Shown here: one piece after another, positions 61,881 through 64,000 of the stretch
How positions within the stretch are numbered: the stretch's first letter is position 1
Layout: every line of letters starts with the position of its first letter
From: Hypomesus transpacificus
Taxonomy: Eukaryota; Chordata; Actinopteri; Osmeriformes; Osmeridae
NCBI RefSeq assembly: GCF_021917145.1
Contig: NC_061073.1
Location: 2,445,673-2,509,672, forward strand
Length of the DNA: 64,000 nucleotides
Direction of reading: 5' to 3'
Notes under the pieces: generated by a model
The model's database searches: none
What the model was told of the DNA's origin: nothing
What the model saw: only the letters and a program-made list of their open reading frames with translations
Program-made: the position numbers and the translations under genes

Positions 61881-64000
61881 ATTCATTTCCCATTCTCAGC
61901 CACCCATCTCAACTTCTCTGCCTCATAAAAGGCTGAACCCTTGAACTCCCCCCAGGTCAGCTCCTTCTCCATGCCTTGGTCCTGATATAGTGAGAAAACC
62001 TTGGCAGGACAGTACACATACTTCCCTGTCACTCCTGGGAATCCTGTGTGGATGTGAGGGCTATCAGGGCCTTGTTTTAAGACAAGGTGGCAGAACCTGC
62101 ACAGCCGCCCCTGTGGTGGCCCCTGTGGTGGCGCCTTCCTTTTGGCCCTGCACTTTTTGCTGGGTTGCAGCAAGCTCCCGCTCAAAAAATGGGGTGTCCA
62201 TGAAGTCCACTAGTTCCATTCTGGGGTTTGTAAGTCCCTCTGCCCCATATTTTTGGTGGACTTGGGTGGAGCAGTAGAAGTACCTGGTTGGCCCATTCTG
62301 TCAAAAAAAAATGAAAGGATGAGTCATCATTTTCAAACCGGGACTTGGGCTGGCCACAGGAAAGGCAGGTTTTTGTCTTCTGCTTTAGTCCTCTGGTGTG
62401 TTGCTGTTGCTGCTGCTGTCTTTGGAGAATGTCACTCACCTCTGTCAGTGGTGCTGCCTGGGCTTGCCTTACAGCAGCTTTTCTGGACTGATGTTGAGTG
62501 AGGAGCTGGTGTTCTGCAGCTTGGCCAGATGTTTTACATATCTGCAGATGTGCAGCCGTGTTGTCGGGTGTAGGAGGGAATCGGTGATGGAACTGTGGAC
62601 CATGGCTGCATACTCGTGGTCCACAAGCCTCAGCATGTCCTTCTGTCCATGGTGTGTGTTGAGCAGACCGTCAATGGCCACTTTCATGGGGCTAGTCCAC
62701 CTGGTGTGGTCGAGCACAAAGACCCGGCCTCCAGTTTTAACAGGCCCGGTGCGGGCACTCCGAGGCACAGGTGTTGGACAGCTCCCCTGCAGTGACCTCT
62801 GCCAACACAGCCTCTGTGGTCTTCCAAGCATCCCACAGTAGATGTTCACCAGGGTGGGAGTCTGGAACCCTGAATGCTGCACAGCAGTCCCTACACAATA
62901 ACAAAAATGGAAGAAAACATAGAAATATGCAAATATATGGGCTACATTTACAACAGAAATTAAGTTACATTCACATTATATGAATTACATGTCTTATGAA
63001 TTGTGTGCTATATAATAGCCATACCTGTCCACCCAGTGGTACTTGGCCATGTCCAGTCCAGCAGCAGTGTAGCAGTTGGCCAGACTTTCATACATGGGCT
63101 CCAAGGAGCGCTTAGACTCAGACTGCACCATCACCCAGGAGAGGATCATCCAGTTGTCGTGCATGATCACGTAGGATGACATGGCCCCTGAGGAGAGAGT
63201 AACCTTTCTGGCAATCTTGCGCGTGTGTTCAGATCTCAACACCTGCCCAAAGGTGCCCTGTAGGAGCTTGTTGATTGCTGGCTCCTGGCGTCCAAACTCC
63301 TGGAGCAAGCAGTCTGTCAGGTATTGCGCAGACACTGACGCTCCACTCCAACCATCAGCGTCTTCATAACCTCCAAAAGGAGGCACCTGGTTGTGCCCCC
63401 TGATGAAAGCACTGATTGTTCTCTGGCCACCCAAGCCCGCCTCTGTGTCCTGGACATTCTGCACACAGTGCAGGTAGGAGAGATGAGCTTGCTCATATGT
63501 TAGGTGCAGCATCTCCGTCACCTGTTTGGCCATGTCATTGGGTTATTAACCCGTGCGCCTCAGCTCATGCAACACCGATTTGCAGATGGCCTTTTTGTAT
63601 GTCAGAAAGGCTGGCAGGATGTTGGTGAAGCGCTGCAGATGTTTGTCCAACCACTGAGGGTTGTCAGCAAACCAGTGCTTCCTGCAGGTCTTGTAGCAGA
63701 GACGGGATGCAAAAAGGTAGTATTGGCCACTCATGCCAACAATGACACAAGGCCTCCCCACCCCCGCTGATGCCATCATTGGCTGCGGACAACCATGGAG
63801 ACATGGGAGCATAGTTGTTTCTTAGAAGTTCCATGATGTAATTCTCTGGCTTCCAGATGAAGAAACTATGGAGCTGATATTTGGGGGAGGGCAGGTCAGA
63901 GGAGGTCTCAATGAGCTCTGGCTGAGGTGGGTAGCGCCACAAAGAGACCATCTTCATCAGATGGCGTACTGGGCAGGAACCTGGCCACAGCCCCAAAGCT
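61881..64000 (-). pseudogene. Multicopy fish mobile-type gene (DUF6729-like), 3' part
   Basis: Minus-strand exons with family-like blocks: HSFFIWKPENYIMELLRNNYAP (63840-63920), KTCRKHWFADNPQWLDKHLQ, MAKQVTEMLHLTYEQAHLSY (63530), VLRSEHTRKIARKVTLSSGA, MIHDNW-type MHDNWMILSWVMVQSESKRS, KYHWVDR|DCCAAF across a clean intron (63025 to 62890), VFVLDHTRWTSPMKVAIDGL, a Cys-rich CLSCGQPKSRF, and a C-terminal RLCRFCHLVLKQGPDSPHIH zinc-binding-like end finishing at 61881. I recognise this as a repeated, uncharacterised fish family; the DUF number is from memory. The 5' part is off the window. The frame is broken about two or three times. Possibly an RNase H-like transposase; unproven. Confidence 0.55.

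Overview
The window is nuclear DNA of a ray-finned (teleost) fish. Spliced vertebrate genes with short introns and GT-AG junctions, tRNA-derived fish SINEs, hAT and Tc1 elements, an L2-type LINE and many simple repeats all point that way. No species can be named from sequence alone.

Layout, left to right. 1-2930: last exons of calretinin (calb2, +), with a minisatellite abutting one splice acceptor. 4612-5570: fold-back element. 5633-7790: complete six-exon short-chain dehydrogenase of the C-factor/sniffer type (+). 9199-11420: six-exon synaptotagmin of the SYT13/SYT8 kind (+) whose first C2 domain looks calcium-independent. 15556-23077: complete 11-exon choline kinase alpha (chka, -). 27562-29189: two-exon F-box protein (+). 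32808-40630: complete 20-exon aminopeptidase N (anpep, +). 42119-43770: complete six-exon arpin (-), tail to tail with anpep; ANPEP and ARPIN also lie close together in mammals.

From about 44 kb on, mobile and multicopy DNA dominates: a hAT BED-finger fragment; a minus-strand element with two adjacent genes (a spliced SAMD3-like gene ending 5 nt before a C2H2-finger, transposase-like ORF); a U2 snRNA gene split by a 597-bp Keno-like insert; a lone PPIP5K exon; a tandem array of tRNA-Leu(CAG) and tRNA-Gly(GCC) genes interrupted by an L2 LINE and nested MITEs; and, at the right edge, the 3' part of another multicopy fish gene family of mobile-element type.

The host genes do not form a pathway: calcium buffering, carbonyl reduction, membrane traffic, phosphatidylcholine synthesis, ubiquitin ligation, peptide trimming and Arp2/3 inhibition. 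The most notable patterns are the split U2 gene, the two-gene element, and minisatellites grown from 3' splice sites in calb2 and chka.
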